Below are positions 9,401 to 17,845 of a DNA stretch of 64,000 nt, piece by piece. The notes under the pieces were generated by a model, which was not told the DNA's origin, did not search any database, and saw only the letters and a program-made list of their open reading frames with translations. The stretch covers positions 34,749 to 98,748 of the forward strand of contig JASAND010011376.1 in assembly GCA_030248195.1 (NCBI GenBank), written 5' to 3'. This DNA is from Trissonchulus latispiculum (Eukaryota > Nematoda > Enoplea > Enoplida > Ironidae). The position numbers were made by a program, and so were the translations under genes. How positions within the stretch are numbered: the first letter of the stretch is position 1; every line of letters begins with the position of its first letter.

Positions 9401-11956
9401 CCTTGGTCTCCCTACCAACCAATTAAACTTTTTTTAATTTTTAAATTTTTCAATTTATCGCTGCCTAGCATGCATACAAAAGTTTTAATTTAAAGGTATT
9501 GGTCGAAAAAGGGGCTGGGGGGGAAGCTCAAGAGATCTATTTACGTACGAAAAACTGTTTACGTCGCAATTAATCGCTTGTAGAATTTGTTGCATTTTGT
9601 AAACGGACGTCTTTACAAATACTTAACGGATGTTGAAATAAATTAATTTTAAATGAATAATCGGCAAATTTTGGCCTTAAAACTTGCAGGAAGCTCGTTC
9701 AAAATTGTCATCTAGCCTAAATGAGTGTGATACATGTGCAGCATAAATAAAGCAGGTTTCATAAAGACACTTTCTCAGCAATGCAATCCTCGGCAATGCC
9801 TTTCTCGGCAATGCAATTTATGATTCTTTGACTTTCTCGGCAATGCAAGACATGAGCATTGACCTTTCTCGGCAATGCAATTCTCGGCAATGCCTTTCTC
9901 GGCAATGTGCATTCTCGGCAATGAAGACACCCCCCCACCCCACCCTACCACAGCCCTCTACAGCCACTTTAGGTACGCACTTCTATGACAAAAGTTGCTC
10001 AGTTCGATGCGGGCTTTCATTTGGTCCCAAATTTGACCACTTTTGAAAATTTTAATTTTTGACCCAAAATCGCCTAAGTCCCCAAGCCAACCCTACCACA
10101 GCACTCTACAGCCACTTTGAGCATGCAATTCTATGACAAAAGTTGTTCAGCTCACTTAGGGCTTTCATTTGGTACCAAATTTGACCACTTTTGAAAAATT
10201 TTATTTTTGACCACTTGACCCCCTACCCGATTTACCCTTCAAACGGCAAAGTGGAGCCAGTCCAGCAAAATGGGTGGGTCGGACGGCAAAACAGACTCCG
10301 GGAATGAGCTGGGCGCACCAGAAAACCTCTATGGACAAAGTTTTGAGAGGCCATGTACAGTCCTATATAGTGTTCTTGTAAGTCGGTACCGACTTGACCC
10401 TCCCGACAGCAAAGTGGAACCAGCCCAGCAAAATGGGTGGGTCGGACGGCAAAACGGACACCGGAAATGAGCTGGGCGCACCAGAAAACCCCTATGGACA
10501 AAGTTTTGAGAGGCCATTTACAGTCCTATATGGTGTTCTTGTAAGTCGGTACCGACTTGACCCTCTCGACAGCAAAGTGGAACCAGCCCAGCAAAATGGG
10601 TGGTTCGGACGGCAAAACGGACACCGGAAATGAGCTGGGCGCACCAGAAAACCCCTATGGACAAAGTTTTGAGAGGCCATTTACAGTCCTATATGGTGTT
10701 ATTGTAAGTCGGTATCGACTTGACCCTCTCGACAGCAAAGTGGAACCAGCCCAGCAATATGGGCGGGTCCGACGGTAAAACTACTTACGGGAATCAATTC
10801 GCCGTGCCAGAAAACCTTTGTATGAAAGAATTGAGCTTTCTAAGTTGAATACACAGCGAGAAATTTCGATTTTTCATTTTTCGAATTTTCACCATTTTTG
10901 ACCGGCCACTGTGGTCGCATGGAAAGTGATAGAGAAACGAGACTTAGCTATTTAGTTAGTTCAATATATGTAGTTTCTGAATATAAAAAGAAATCGGCTC
11001 CAGCTCTTAACGTTCGAGCTGCGCAGCGACCACAAAAATGGTCACTTTTCGCTCTGAGCCGACTTTGCGGCGCCGCTGCGGCGCTGTGGCGCACCTGCGG
11101 CGCAAAAAAGTAGCGATTCTTAAATGGCGCATGGGGTACTACCAGACCCTATACCCCTTTAGGTCCGGCCTCCGCTGCAGATTACGTGAAAGAGGCGGAA
11201 AGTCAGGACAATACGACCATTAAATAGGAGAAACCGGAAAAAAGAAAAAAACATCGCCGCCATAACCGGTCCGGGGCGCAACTTTTTAACGGAAAGTGAT
11301 ACGGGGCTGAAACTTCGCACACATACTAAACTCGATGTGCTCTACAATTTGCGCATGAAATCTGCGCAGGATCTGCGCAGGATTTTGCGCAGGCTCTGCG
11401 CAGCTTATTTTACACTGTCTCCAGCCACTTTTCACACATATTATAGGGGTCGCTGCCGCGACCCCTATGATAGTTTATAGTTTTTAAGTAATTTTTAGTT
11501 TAAATTGTTTAGTATTAGTTTACAAGCTTAGAAATTTAGTTTTAAAATACAAAATAAAGAAGTGCTTAAGCTATTAAGGGATTCCCCTCGCTAAAAAAGC
11601 ACTAAACACAATTCTCAGAACTTTTTTTAAAGAAGGGATTGGAAAAGAAAAATTATATATTTGATGACGTCTTCAAATCAGACAAACAGATTATACGTAT
11701 ATATACATTTAACGCCCCCTCTGATTTCATCATCATTCATACGTACGTATATATGTACATATTATCCGGATGGGCTGCCTAAGCCTAACCTAGCACAAAC
11801 CTACTTTAGGCCAGTAAGTCTGAATGGGACAACTGTGGCCAGGAATAGATTAAACTGATCCAGCGGTTTCCAGGCGGCCACACAGTCCGGATCCGAGCCT
11901 CGCAGTTTCGCCTCAATCTCTGGATCATCATTATCCTCATAGGTTTTCGCAGCCAA
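134..11956 (-). CDS. TTC17: TTC17-like gene, ten exons identified, runs off the left edge
   Basis: Tetratricopeptide repeat protein 17 is an animal protein implicated in actin organisation and ciliogenesis. Ten exons occur in the human order on the minus strand: 11956-11805, 8473-8388, 7831-7697, 7178-7069, 6239-6092, 3246-3107, 2870-2713, 1969-1686, 1541-1239 and 420-134. All junctions from 8473 down to 420 are GT-AG with matching phases; the 1969 exon end was picked among several donors. Family-like pieces recalled from human TTC17 are the DPDC segment, a C-x5-LP-x-S-x2-F-x-H-x3-V block, the ALYWRMKGRP TPR helix, and PPEHKG near 150. The part here corresponds roughly to the N-terminal half; the C-terminal TPRs would lie left of position 1. 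The first coding exon is not located, and the phase between 11805 and 8473 does not fit, so a small exon is probably missed there. Introns are inflated by LINE and MITE insertions. Confidence 0.82.
779..1151. mobile_element. MITE with G/C runs, CAGGGT ends, 5-bp TSD
   Basis: Terminal inverted repeat CAGGGTATTTTTT versus CAGGGTTTTTTTA, flanked on both sides by AGAGT. The interior is dominated by G runs and T-rich simple sequence. It lies in an intron of the TTC17-like gene. Confidence 0.65.
1239..1541 (-). CDS. TTC17: TTC17-like exon with poly-Asp tract
   Basis: Phase 0-0 exon of 101 codons between ACGTAG and a GTATGC donor. It has a Pro/Gln-rich start, then RRVLKIRQPGSPDWEILDP, a run of seven Asp encoded by repeated ATGATG-type codons (about 1339-1360), and a polar tail. 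The weakly conserved middle of TTC17 is expected here. The DDD run is a likely length polymorphism. Confidence 0.6.
1686..1969 (-). CDS. TTC17: TTC17-like exon with TCEW motif
   Basis: Starts after CTGTTTTTAG and reads GRTCEWRGAPKAL, recalling the HCQW segment of TTC17, then a leucine-rich helix. The end is set at a GTAATT donor because only that choice joins the next exon in frame. A GTAAAC donor at 1729 would create a stop at the junction. Confidence 0.6.
2191..2559. mobile_element. MITE with G/C runs, CTGGCTTTTTCCT ends, 5-bp TSD
   Basis: Ends CTGGCTTTTTCCT in inverted orientation and a perfect ACTGT duplication at 2186-2190 and 2560-2564. The interior contains 14-20 base C and G runs. 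Same family as 7242-7565 and 39454-39868. Confidence 0.75.
2713..2870 (-). CDS. TTC17: TTC17-like exon, charged helical region
   Basis: Acceptor TTTACAG at 2871-2872 and donor GTAAGC at 2711-2712. The entry phase matches the previous exon (AG+C) and the exit phase matches the next (G+GT). The frame reads NLELFTHEMLSTRATMEDYE and on to SRPIPG. Low sequence conservation is expected in this linker of the family. Confidence 0.7.
3107..3246 (-). CDS. TTC17: TTC17-like TPR exon
   Basis: Phase 0 start after TTTTCAG and phase 2 end at GTATAG. It encodes NLNRSVELLDRLLLLDP and continues to HLKLERAFLMQQ. It completes the third TPR and enters the long charged helix of TTC17 (AVLCQQKLEQ in human). Confidence 0.82.
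3430..3967. mobile_element. MITE with CAGT ends and TA target site (Tc1/mariner type)
   Basis: Begins TA|CAGTCCCGGCTGAAA and ends TTTCAGCCGGGACTG|TA. CAGT termini with TA duplication are typical of the IS630-Tc1-mariner group. Subterminal arms carry repeated TTCGCGAG motifs. There is no transposase frame. Confidence 0.75.
4150..5395 (-). mobile_element. 5'-truncated LINE, RT domain to 3' end
   Basis: A reverse transcriptase frame runs from about 5395 to the stop at 4277, about 370 codons of real element. Motif A VYIDLMRAFDTV, motif B GVPQGSVLGP, and motif C FADD in place of the usual YADD. The C-terminal region (RGHNSL, FKSKLL) is typical of CR1/Jockey-like non-LTR elements. The endonuclease and the N-terminal RT are missing. 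The 3' UTR ends near 4150. The open frame upstream of 5395 is not LINE and runs into the adjacent MITE. The RT part has no stops, so insertion is fairly recent. Confidence 0.85.
5443..5859. mobile_element. Palindromic MITE with 7-bp TSD, copy 1
   Basis: Inverted ends CAAGAGTATGTACATAAT / ATTATGTACTCTTG with a perfect ATATTAA duplication at 5436-5442 and 5860-5866. Arms of about 165 bp form an imperfect palindrome around an unpaired centre of about 90 bp. Arm markers are GCGCGCTATCGGCT, a C run, and CACACCGCCCCTATA. A second copy with its own duplication is at 35963-36384. Confidence 0.88.
6092..6239 (-). CDS. TTC17: TTC17-like TPR exon
   Basis: Follows in phase (AG+G gives Arg). It encodes MQNLGLVLHASNFSEDAAAV and on to YYSAAQAFI, the TPR helices corresponding to VNLANVLH..FSADAAVV in the human protein. 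The donor is GTACGT. The following intron carries a LINE and a palindromic MITE. Confidence 0.85.
7069..7178 (-). CDS. TTC17: TTC17-like TPR exon
   Basis: Starts after ATTTTTAG in phase 0 and ends in phase 2 at GTTAGA. It encodes SWLLHHLSALYWRMKGRPSE then a helix ending SLHFAPR, the first TPR helix pair; human TTC17 has SWVLYNMASFYWR at the same place. Confidence 0.85.
7242..7565. mobile_element. MITE with G/C runs, CTGGCTTTTTC ends, 5-bp TSD
   Basis: Same family as 2191-2559. TTTGG is duplicated exactly at 7237-7241 and 7566-7570. The interior has paired runs of G and C and a GCTTCGCCGGA hairpin motif. Confidence 0.72.
7697..7831 (-). CDS. TTC17: TTC17-like exon, 45 codons
   Basis: A phase 0-0 exon between a TATTTTAG acceptor and a GTGATC donor. 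It reads SVQKREHL, then a segment ending DKFGHALAIGLKK, matching the TTC17 region preceding the first TPR block (VQER...L, IGHLIHEGL). It is missed by simple ORF searches because it has no internal methionine start. Confidence 0.8.
7885..8133. mobile_element. Palindromic MITE, TA|CAGTACATTTC ends
   Basis: 249 bp with inverted termini CAGTACATTTCATGAAATCC reading in from both sides, flanked by TA. The arms continue with GACTGGTGGCGTAATTTCC and TTGGCGAAA repeats, so nearly the whole element folds on itself. Tc1/mariner-type termini. Confidence 0.82.
8274..8294 (+). repeat. (CA)n microsatellite
   Basis: About ten CA units inside an intron of the TTC17-like gene. Confidence 0.9.
8388..8473 (-). 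CDS. TTC17: TTC17-like exon with LPISMYSFDHMD
   Basis: Bounded by a TTTCAG acceptor and a GTAAGT donor. It encodes VPHCEQVFQLPISMYSFDHMD, which aligns residue for residue in pattern with the conserved C-x5-LP-S-F-H block of TTC17. It ends in phase 0 and joins the next exon in frame. Confidence 0.78.
8765..9935. mobile_element. Foldback element with long inverted arms tipped by a 15-16-bp minisatellite
   Basis: Arms 8765-9130 and 9515-9935 are inverted copies; both contain for example ATAGATCTCTTGAG and CAAGCGATTAATTGCGA. The outer tips are arrays of GGCATTGCCGAGAAA-type units, about six at left and eight at right. The loop of about 390 bp has no gene. It sits inside the 145-bp satellite, which resumes on both sides. 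Confidence 0.8.
10235..10815 (+). repeat. 163-bp tandem satellite, about 3.5 units
   Basis: The marker GGACGGCAAAAC recurs at 10281, 10444 and 10607, exactly 163 bp apart, with a fourth divergent start near 10770. Short open frames appear in every unit but 163 is not a multiple of three, so they are not coding. Confidence 0.92.
11805..11956 (-). CDS. TTC17: TTC17-like exon with the DPDC segment
   Basis: After a TTTTCCAG acceptor the exon reads an acidic stretch (YEDNDDPEIE), then GSDPDCVAAWKPLDQFNLF. This parallels the acidic stretch plus DPDCIKAK...LDLY of human TTC17. The end is set at a GTAGGT donor just before an in-frame stop. Its end phase does not match the next recognised exon, so either the donor differs or a small exon lies between. 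Confidence 0.7.
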
Positions 11957-12063
11957 CTGGAAAACGAAGAAAAAATTCAAAGAAAACAAAAATACTACCA
12001 CCCAACCCAAGTACGTATATACATACATTTACGTATCTGTGGAATGAATTTACACAGTATATA

Positions 12064-13180
12064 TTAGTGATGTGCGCCGGAGCTCCGCTCCGACGGAGCT
12101 CAGGAGCGGAGCTCCGATTTTCGGTGCTCCGGAGCTCCGGAGCTCCGGGTACCCGGAGCAACCATTTTCAAGCTTTGAAGCCTGTCTGTTGTTCATAAGT
12201 TGGGTAATGAAGTAATGAAGCAATATTTGAACACTTTAACGATTTCTTGCTGTAGTCTCACGGGCAGCGCGTAAGAACTGTAATTATATAATTAGTGTTC
12301 GTATTATTTTTAATTTTTATATTTTCTCAAGACTGCTGTATGATTCGTTTCTGGAGACAACTTTTCCAACTTGTCCAGATGATAAAATTGAAATATGTCT
12401 AATTCTTAACTATGACCTAAGAATTGTTTCCATAAAAGTTTTTAATTAATTGCAATTAATTAATCCATCAATTATTCTATCTTATCTATTATCAATTCTC
12501 CAATAGAATCTATTCTTCTACGTAACTTTCAAGGCCTACAAATGTTTTCTTTGCTTTCTTCTCTCTCATCTTTTCGAATATTTTTCAGATAGAATTTCTC
12601 GTTCAAATTTATTTTATGATTATATACATATATACTTTATTGAAAGTTAAGCAGTGGATATATAAAAGCAAATTTGCTCCACATTGCTAAATCCGCAATA
12701 ATTCATTCATTATGGATTTGAAAAATTTGTTTTAGACGAAATTCTCGCAACGAATTTTATGGAGTCCTAAACTTAAACTTAGCTAGCAAATCTTGAAATA
12801 GTGAAACATAACTGAACGGCAGTGCAAACTAACACAGGCTTTTATACAAACGCAACAGAACGCTTTAATCAAACAGCCATAAATTCTGTGCAAATTTGTC
12901 AAAATCTCAACTCATTTCAGATCAAAAAGACAGGTTAGCAAATAGAACAAATGTGTATAGCAAAGGCATCAGTTTCAGAACTTAAAAATGTGAAGCGATA
13001 GAAGCAAACAGTGAGTAGGCTTGCTTTTCATTGCAAAAATAATTGTCTTAGCTTAAACCAAAATTTTTCCATTTTTAACCTCCACAGACGTCGGAGCTCC
13101 GCGGAGCTCCGGAGCTCTGGTGCTCCGATAGCCCGCTCCGGCCGGAGCTCCGGAGCGGGCAAATGTTTCAGCGCACATAT
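12064..13180. mobile_element. hAT-like non-autonomous element with GGAGCTCC-rich ends
   Basis: Flanked by AGTATATA on both sides (12056-12063 and 13181-13188), an 8-bp duplication, though in low-complexity TA sequence. Both termini carry GTGCGC and clusters of the short palindrome GGAGCTCC. The interior of about 900 bp is AT-rich with no convincing gene. Confidence 0.55.
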
Positions 13181-13181
13181 A

Positions 13182-13182
<1 letters not shown>

Positions 13183-13241
<59 letters not shown>

Positions 13242-13260
13242 ATATACCTATATATATATA
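13183..13260 (+). repeat. (TA)n microsatellite
   Basis: About 75 bp of TA with two ACC interruptions, directly before the RTE-like LINE. It is the likely insertion target of that element. Confidence 0.9.
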
Positions 13261-13600
13261 TACGACCTCCAGATATGGAGGCCAGCTGCGAGATAAGCGG
13301 GCTTTGCCTGACGAATAAGCAGTCGCGGACCAACAGCGGCATCATAACGAGGTTGTGGTCGGGTTTCCAAGTGGCGTTGGTCTCCTTACAAAATGCTACA
13401 TTAACTGATGACTGTGATGCGACGAGGCGGGTATTGGCCGCCTCTAAATAGGCCATGCTCCCAGCTATGGGTTAAATAGTGAAACCCAGCTGCAAGCGAC
13501 TGTCCAGCATCTGGCGGCTCACTGGTGGGGCTCCCACTGCGTCTGTTGGCAACCAGCGGCAAGGAGTCTCTTATCTTGGACTCCGGAACTGGAGACCCGG

Positions 13601-16600
13601 ATGTCCTATTATCTCCACGAATCTTTTGCTATGGATCTTTCAAGTCAGGTATTTCAGACAAATGCTACTGCGTTCTGGAAAGACGACGCGCACGGTGCCC
13701 CCGCGAACCGTGTGGAAAGTATGCGAGCGGGTCATAAACTTAATGTCGCAAAATCGGAAATTAGGTTTGCTGCATGGAATGTACGCACACTACTTAAGTG
13801 TGGCTACAAGGAACTTCTCGTTGACTCACTGCTTGATAAAAAGATCGATATTGCATGTTTGTCGGAACACCGCATACAATCCAGTGGCACCATTGATCTA
13901 GAACCCTCGGATGGTAATTCAAGAAAGGGCGGGTACAGGATGTTCTTTTCGGGAACGGATGGAGAACTCAATAAAGGTGCCCTGGGAGTTGGTTTCGCTG
14001 TGGCCAAGAATCTCATTGCATCAGTTATAGAATTTGTACCCCATACCCCACGCATCGCCTCCCTACGTATTAGAGCTCGGCCAATCAACATCTCACTTGT
14101 CTCCATTTATGCCCCTACTGACTCTGCTCCAGCTACTGAGAAAGATGAATTCTATAATGCATTGGCAGACGTCATCGCTTCACTCCATCAACAGGACAGC
14201 ATACTTATCGCTGGAGACTTTAATGCACAGTTGGGCCACCGCCTTCAGGGAGAGCAGTGCATTGGCCCCTTCTCTCTTGGGTCAAGAACTGACAATGGCG
14301 TCAGACTTCTCTCCTTTGCTGAATTGTTTTCTTTCTTTTTGTGCAGCACTGGTTATAAGCACCGCCAACGCCACTTAACGACGTGGGCTAGTCCCGGCCA
14401 CTGCAACTTCTATCAACTGGATCATGTGCTGATTAGTCACAGATGGCGAAGTGCTGTGAACGACTGTCGATCGTATTGGGGGAATGTTCTTCCCTCCGAT
14501 CATGCAATGGTCGTTTTCAGAGTAAGACTTAAGCTTACAGCACACAGAAACGTTTCTAGAGAAATGCCGCCGAACTCGGCCTCACTTAAACTCCCTGAAG
14601 TCTGTGATCGCTTTCAAATCAATCTTCGCAACCGATTCAGTGCATTGGGAGATACTGACGTTACCGGCCAGCGACAAGATGTGCAGGTTGCCTGGGATAA
14701 GTTTGCCAGCGCTGTCACTTCCGAACTTCGATCTCTACCTCGAAGGCCACGCAAGCGCGTTCGGTGGGTAACCGACACGTCCATAACTATAGCAAAGAGC
14801 TTAACGTCTGCAGCCAAGGAGAACCGACCCATTCTAAAGAAACGTCTGGACTGCAGCCTTCAAAACGACCTGGATGAGCAGTGGAAGCAAGCGGCAGCTG
14901 AGTTGAATCGCTGTGTTGGTGTTCACGACTATGGCAAGCTTTTCGACAAAATTAGACGGTTATCGAAATCAAAATATCGACTAGACTGTCCCATTCGAAG
15001 CGCTAATGGGGAGTTGATTCCCAACCCCGAAGAACAAGTCAACCGATGGAGAGAGTACTTCAACAACTTGTTAAATGCTGACCCTCCACAGAATCCTCTC
15101 GAAGTCGAAGATTTGCCATATAAAGGGGAGTACGATGGAAGAGACCACTCCTTGCCTCCCAGCCGAGAAGAAATCATTGCAGTTGTGAAGTCTTTGAAGT
15201 ACAACAAAGCTGCTGGAATAGATGGAATTCCACCGGAAGCCTTTCTAGCAGGAGGCGATGTAATGATTGATTGTCTGCTGGAACTTTTCAGGCTAATCTG
15301 GCATTATGAGGCCATACCCGAATGTTGGAAAACAGCTGTTATTGCTCCCATTCACAAAAAAGGAGATCGCAGCAACTGCAGCAATTATAGAGGTATCTCC
15401 TTGCTCTGCATTGCCCTGAAGCTGTTCGAAGCTGTGGTGCTTAATCGATTTCGAAGAAGGTCAAACGAACTAACTAGAGAGAATCAGGCTGGTTTTCGTC
15501 CAGGCAGAGGTTGTGTTGATCAGATCTTTACACTGCGTCAAATTCTGCAGCGGCGGCACGAATTCCGAAAGCCAACTGTTGCGGTCTTCGTTGATTTTAA
15601 TGCTGCATTTGACTCTATCGATCGATCATCCCTCCTCTCTATCATGACCTCTGAAGGCGTGCCGGCTAAACTAGTCAGGCTAATAGAGACACTCTACTCC
15701 GATACTAAGTGTAGGATGCGAGCCAGCAATCAGTTATCCAACCCGTTTAGTGTCAAAACCTTGGTGCTTCAAGGCTCTGTATTGTCGCCATCACTTTTTA
15801 ATTATATGGTAGATTGGGTTATGTCAACCGCTCTATTACCAACAGACGGAGTGGAGACGGATGAACACTTCCGGATCGCTGACCTTGACTACGCAGACGA
15901 CATTGTTGTATTCGCTGAGTCAGCTCAGCATATGCAGGACACCATTTCGCGAATCGCATCTGCCTCTGCAAAGGTTGGTCTGGTCATTAATACCGCCAAA
16001 ACGAAGGTAATGTCTTGTTGCTGCCTTAACCCGCCTGTTATATCTCTGTATGGTTCAGCCCTGGAAGTGGTTAATGAATTCTCTTATCTCGGATCTGTTG
16101 TCACTGCTTCCGGTGACATAGGTTCTGAAATCGGGAATAGAATTTCGAAGGCATCGCGTGCTTTTGCATCATTTAACAAATGTCTTTGGGCAAAACCATC
16201 CGTTAGTTTGGAGACTAAGCTTGCTGTATTTGATGCAGCGATTATGCCTACCTTACTTTACGGTTGCGAGGCTTGGATTACAAGACACACAGATGCTGCT
16301 GCATTAAGAACTTTCGAGAATATGTGTCTGCGCCGCTTAATGGGCATCAGTAAGCGCAATCGCATCCGAACTACGACCATTCACCTCGCCTGTCATCGCA
16401 ATGAGGACGTCGTCGGGAAGGTACAAGGAAGGCGGCTGCAATGGCTGGGCCATGTGCTGCGAATGGCACCCGCTCGCCTTGCAAAGGTGTCCCTAATGTC
16501 CTCGATTCCTGCGAACTGGAAACGACCTAGAGGAAGGGCATTTGAAACTTGGTCCCGCACTGTTGTTAAGGAGATGGAGCCAGCCTTCAGAGAAATCCCT

Positions 16601-16717
16601 TGGAAACGCTGGAAAGCAAACCCCTTGTTCGAAATGCTGACCCACGCGGAAGATAGAAATCTCTGGCGAAGTAAAGTCACCTTAGCAAGGGCACCCCGCA
16701 TCCGCGGGGACAGGTGA
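13601..16717 (+). CDS. LINE polyprotein: APE endonuclease + reverse transcriptase, 1038 codons
   Basis: The endonuclease occupies about residues 55-305: FAAWNVRTLL, CLSEHRI, AGDFNAQLG and the terminal SDHAMV. The reverse transcriptase follows: FVDFNAAFDSID (motif A, about residue 664), QGSVLSPSLFNY (motif B) and DYADDIVVF (motif C, about residue 763). The C-terminal block has RRLQWLGHVLRM. All catalytic acids are visible and no stop interrupts the frame. In motif B the usual GVRQG reads LVLQG, while the copy at 61.7 kb keeps GVRQG, so this copy may be impaired. The ATG at 13601 is the first one, but the true start could be any of several methionines before residue 50. The closest family style is RTE; assignment to a subclade would be a guess. 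Confidence 0.9.
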   Translation: MSYYLHESFAMDLSSQVFQTNATAFWKDDAHGAPANRVESMRAGHKLNVAKSEIRFAAWNVRTLLKCGYKELLVDSLLDKKIDIACLSEHRIQSSGTIDLEPSDGNSRKGGYRMFFSGTDGELNKGALGVGFAVAKNLIASVIEFVPHTPRIASLRIRARPINISLVSIYAPTDSAPATEKDEFYNALADVIASLHQQDSILIAGDFNAQLGHRLQGEQCIGPFSLGSRTDNGVRLLSFAELFSFFLCSTGYKHRQRHLTTWASPGHCNFYQLDHVLISHRWRSAVNDCRSYWGNVLPSDHAMVVFRVRLKLTAHRNVSREMPPNSASLKLPEVCDRFQINLRNRFSALGDTDVTGQRQDVQVAWDKFASAVTSELRSLPRRPRKRVRWVTDTSITIAKSLTSAAKENRPILKKRLDCSLQNDLDEQWKQAAAELNRCVGVHDYGKLFDKIRRLSKSKYRLDCPIRSANGELIPNPEEQVNRWREYFNNLLNADPPQNPLEVEDLPYKGEYDGRDHSLPPSREEIIAVVKSLKYNKAAGIDGIPPEAFLAGGDVMIDCLLELFRLIWHYEAIPECWKTAVIAPIHKKGDRSNCSNYRGISLLCIALKLFEAVVLNRFRRRSNELTRENQAGFRPGRGCVDQIFTLRQILQRRHEFRKPTVAVFVDFNAAFDSIDRSSLLSIMTSEGVPAKLVRLIETLYSDTKCRMRASNQLSNPFSVKTLVLQGSVLSPSLFNYMVDWVMSTALLPTDGVETDEHFRIADLDYADDIVVFAESAQHMQDTISRIASASAKVGLVINTAKTKVMSCCCLNPPVISLYGSALEVVNEFSYLGSVVTASGDIGSEIGNRISKASRAFASFNKCLWAKPSVSLETKLAVFDAAIMPTLLYGCEAWITRHTDAAALRTFENMCLRRLMGISKRNRIRTTTIHLACHRNEDVVGKVQGRRLQWLGHVLRMAPARLAKVSLMSSIPANWKRPRGRAFETWSRTVVKEMEPAFREIPWKRWKANPLFEMLTHAEDRNLWRSKVTLARAPRIRGDR

Positions 16718-16727
16718 ATACAGGTGA

Positions 16728-16755
16728 ATATATATATATATATATATATATATAC
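16728..16755 (+). repeat. (TA)n tail of the LINE
   Basis: Follows the doubled CAGGTGAATA of the LINE 3' end and runs to the start of the right compound repeat. Confidence 0.8.
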
Positions 16756-17399
16756 GTATCATAGGGGTCGCGGTAGCGACCCCTATAATATGAGTGAAAA
16801 TGGTCGAATGACAGTGTAAAACAAGGCTGCGCAGAAGCTGCGCAGATTCCTGCGCAGATTATGTGCGCAAAAAATTGTACGTGTCGAGTTTAGTATATTT
16901 GCCAAGTTTCATCCCCGTACCACTTTCCGTTAAAAAGTTATGCCAAAAATCGCTTACGAGAGTGATGTTTTTTTCCGGTTTCTCGCTTTTGATGTCTCAT
17001 AAGGGGGTTTTGTAGCTTGAATAACTACAGATAGAAAAATTTTTGCCTATGAAACCCATATATATTCTTGTAGTACAAATCAAAAATAAGAAAATAAGCT
17101 AGTTTTTATGCCTCCCAGGGCCGGAAAAAATTTTTGGCTGGGGGCCAAAGTCGGCCAAAACGCTAAAATGGCCAAAAAGTATGCTTCAAAGGCGCCTTAA
17201 TAAGTCAGATTGGGCTATATATGGGGCAATACTGACTATATGGTTAAACAGTACACATATCGGGGTCGTTCAAATGCTATATGATTTTCCGTCTTCGTGC
17301 GTAATTTTTCGGTACTGGCCGGCCAAAGTTGGTGAATTTTGGGTCGAACTTTGAACTTAATTTTTTCGCTTATTTTGCTACATGGGTGGCTCAAATTTT

Positions 17400-17845
17400 G
17401 CATACAAAGGTTTTTTGGGACGGAGAATCGATTCCCGCTATCAGTTTTGCTGCCCGAGTAACCCAAGTTGCTGGGCTGGTTCCACTTGACCGTCTGAGGG
17501 GTCATGTCGGTAACCGCTTCCCGGAGGTCCATAGTAGGCTTTACTTTGCCTCTCCAAACTTTGTCTATAGGGGTTTTCTGGTGCGCCCAGCTCATTCCCG
17601 GTGTCCGTTTTGCCGTCTGACCCACCCATCTTGCTGTGCTGGTTCCACTTTGCCGTCTGGAGGGTCCGGTCGGTACCGACTTCCGGGAACACCATATAGG
17701 ACTGTACATAGCCTGACAAAACATTGTCTATAGGGGTTTTCTGGTGCGCCCAGCTCATTCCTGGCATGCGTTTTGCCGTCTGACCCACCCATCTTGCTGT
17801 GCTGGTTCCACTTTGCCATCTGGAGGGTCAGGTCGGTGGGAGGTC
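17400..17845 (-). repeat. 163-bp tandem satellite, inverted, about 2.5 units
   Basis: GGGGTTTTCTGGTGCGCCCA recurs 163 bp apart (17570 and 17733). Same repeat as 10235-10815 on the other strand. Confidence 0.9.

Larger units (their letters stand above)
8640..11480. repeat. Compound satellite-bearing repeat, left copy
   Basis: Order: 145-bp-unit satellite (split by a foldback element at 8765-9935), 163-bp satellite (10235-10815), about 600 bp of unique sequence, then a hairpin ATAGGGGTCGC..GCGACCCCTAT at 11443-11468. An inverted copy with the same order lies at 16761-18560. The two sit in different introns of the same gene region and look like copies of one non-autonomous element. The superfamily is not determined. 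Confidence 0.65.
13262..16755 (+). mobile_element. Near full-length RTE-like LINE
   Basis: A 5' region of about 340 bp, one long ORF, and a very short 3' end made of tandem CAGGTGAATA followed by (TA)n. A short 3' UTR ending in simple repeats is characteristic of RTE-type elements. The same 3' end closes the decayed copy at 61409-63047. Confidence 0.82.

Noticed and set aside
10394..10633. Open frames repeated in the 163-bp satellite
   Set aside because: The unit length is not a multiple of three and the frames arise on both strands, so they are by-products of the repeat.
13011..13451. Two overlapping frames of more than 140 codons across the TA repeat
   Set aside because: Most of the length is Tyr-Ile from (TA)n; the rest is MITE or LINE sequence.
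13265..13456. Minus-strand open frame that could be an N-terminal TTC17 exon (KPDHNLV resembling KHPHDLV)
   Set aside because: No donor gives a phase compatible with the 11956 exon, and the sequence is continuous with the 5' region of the RTE-like LINE.
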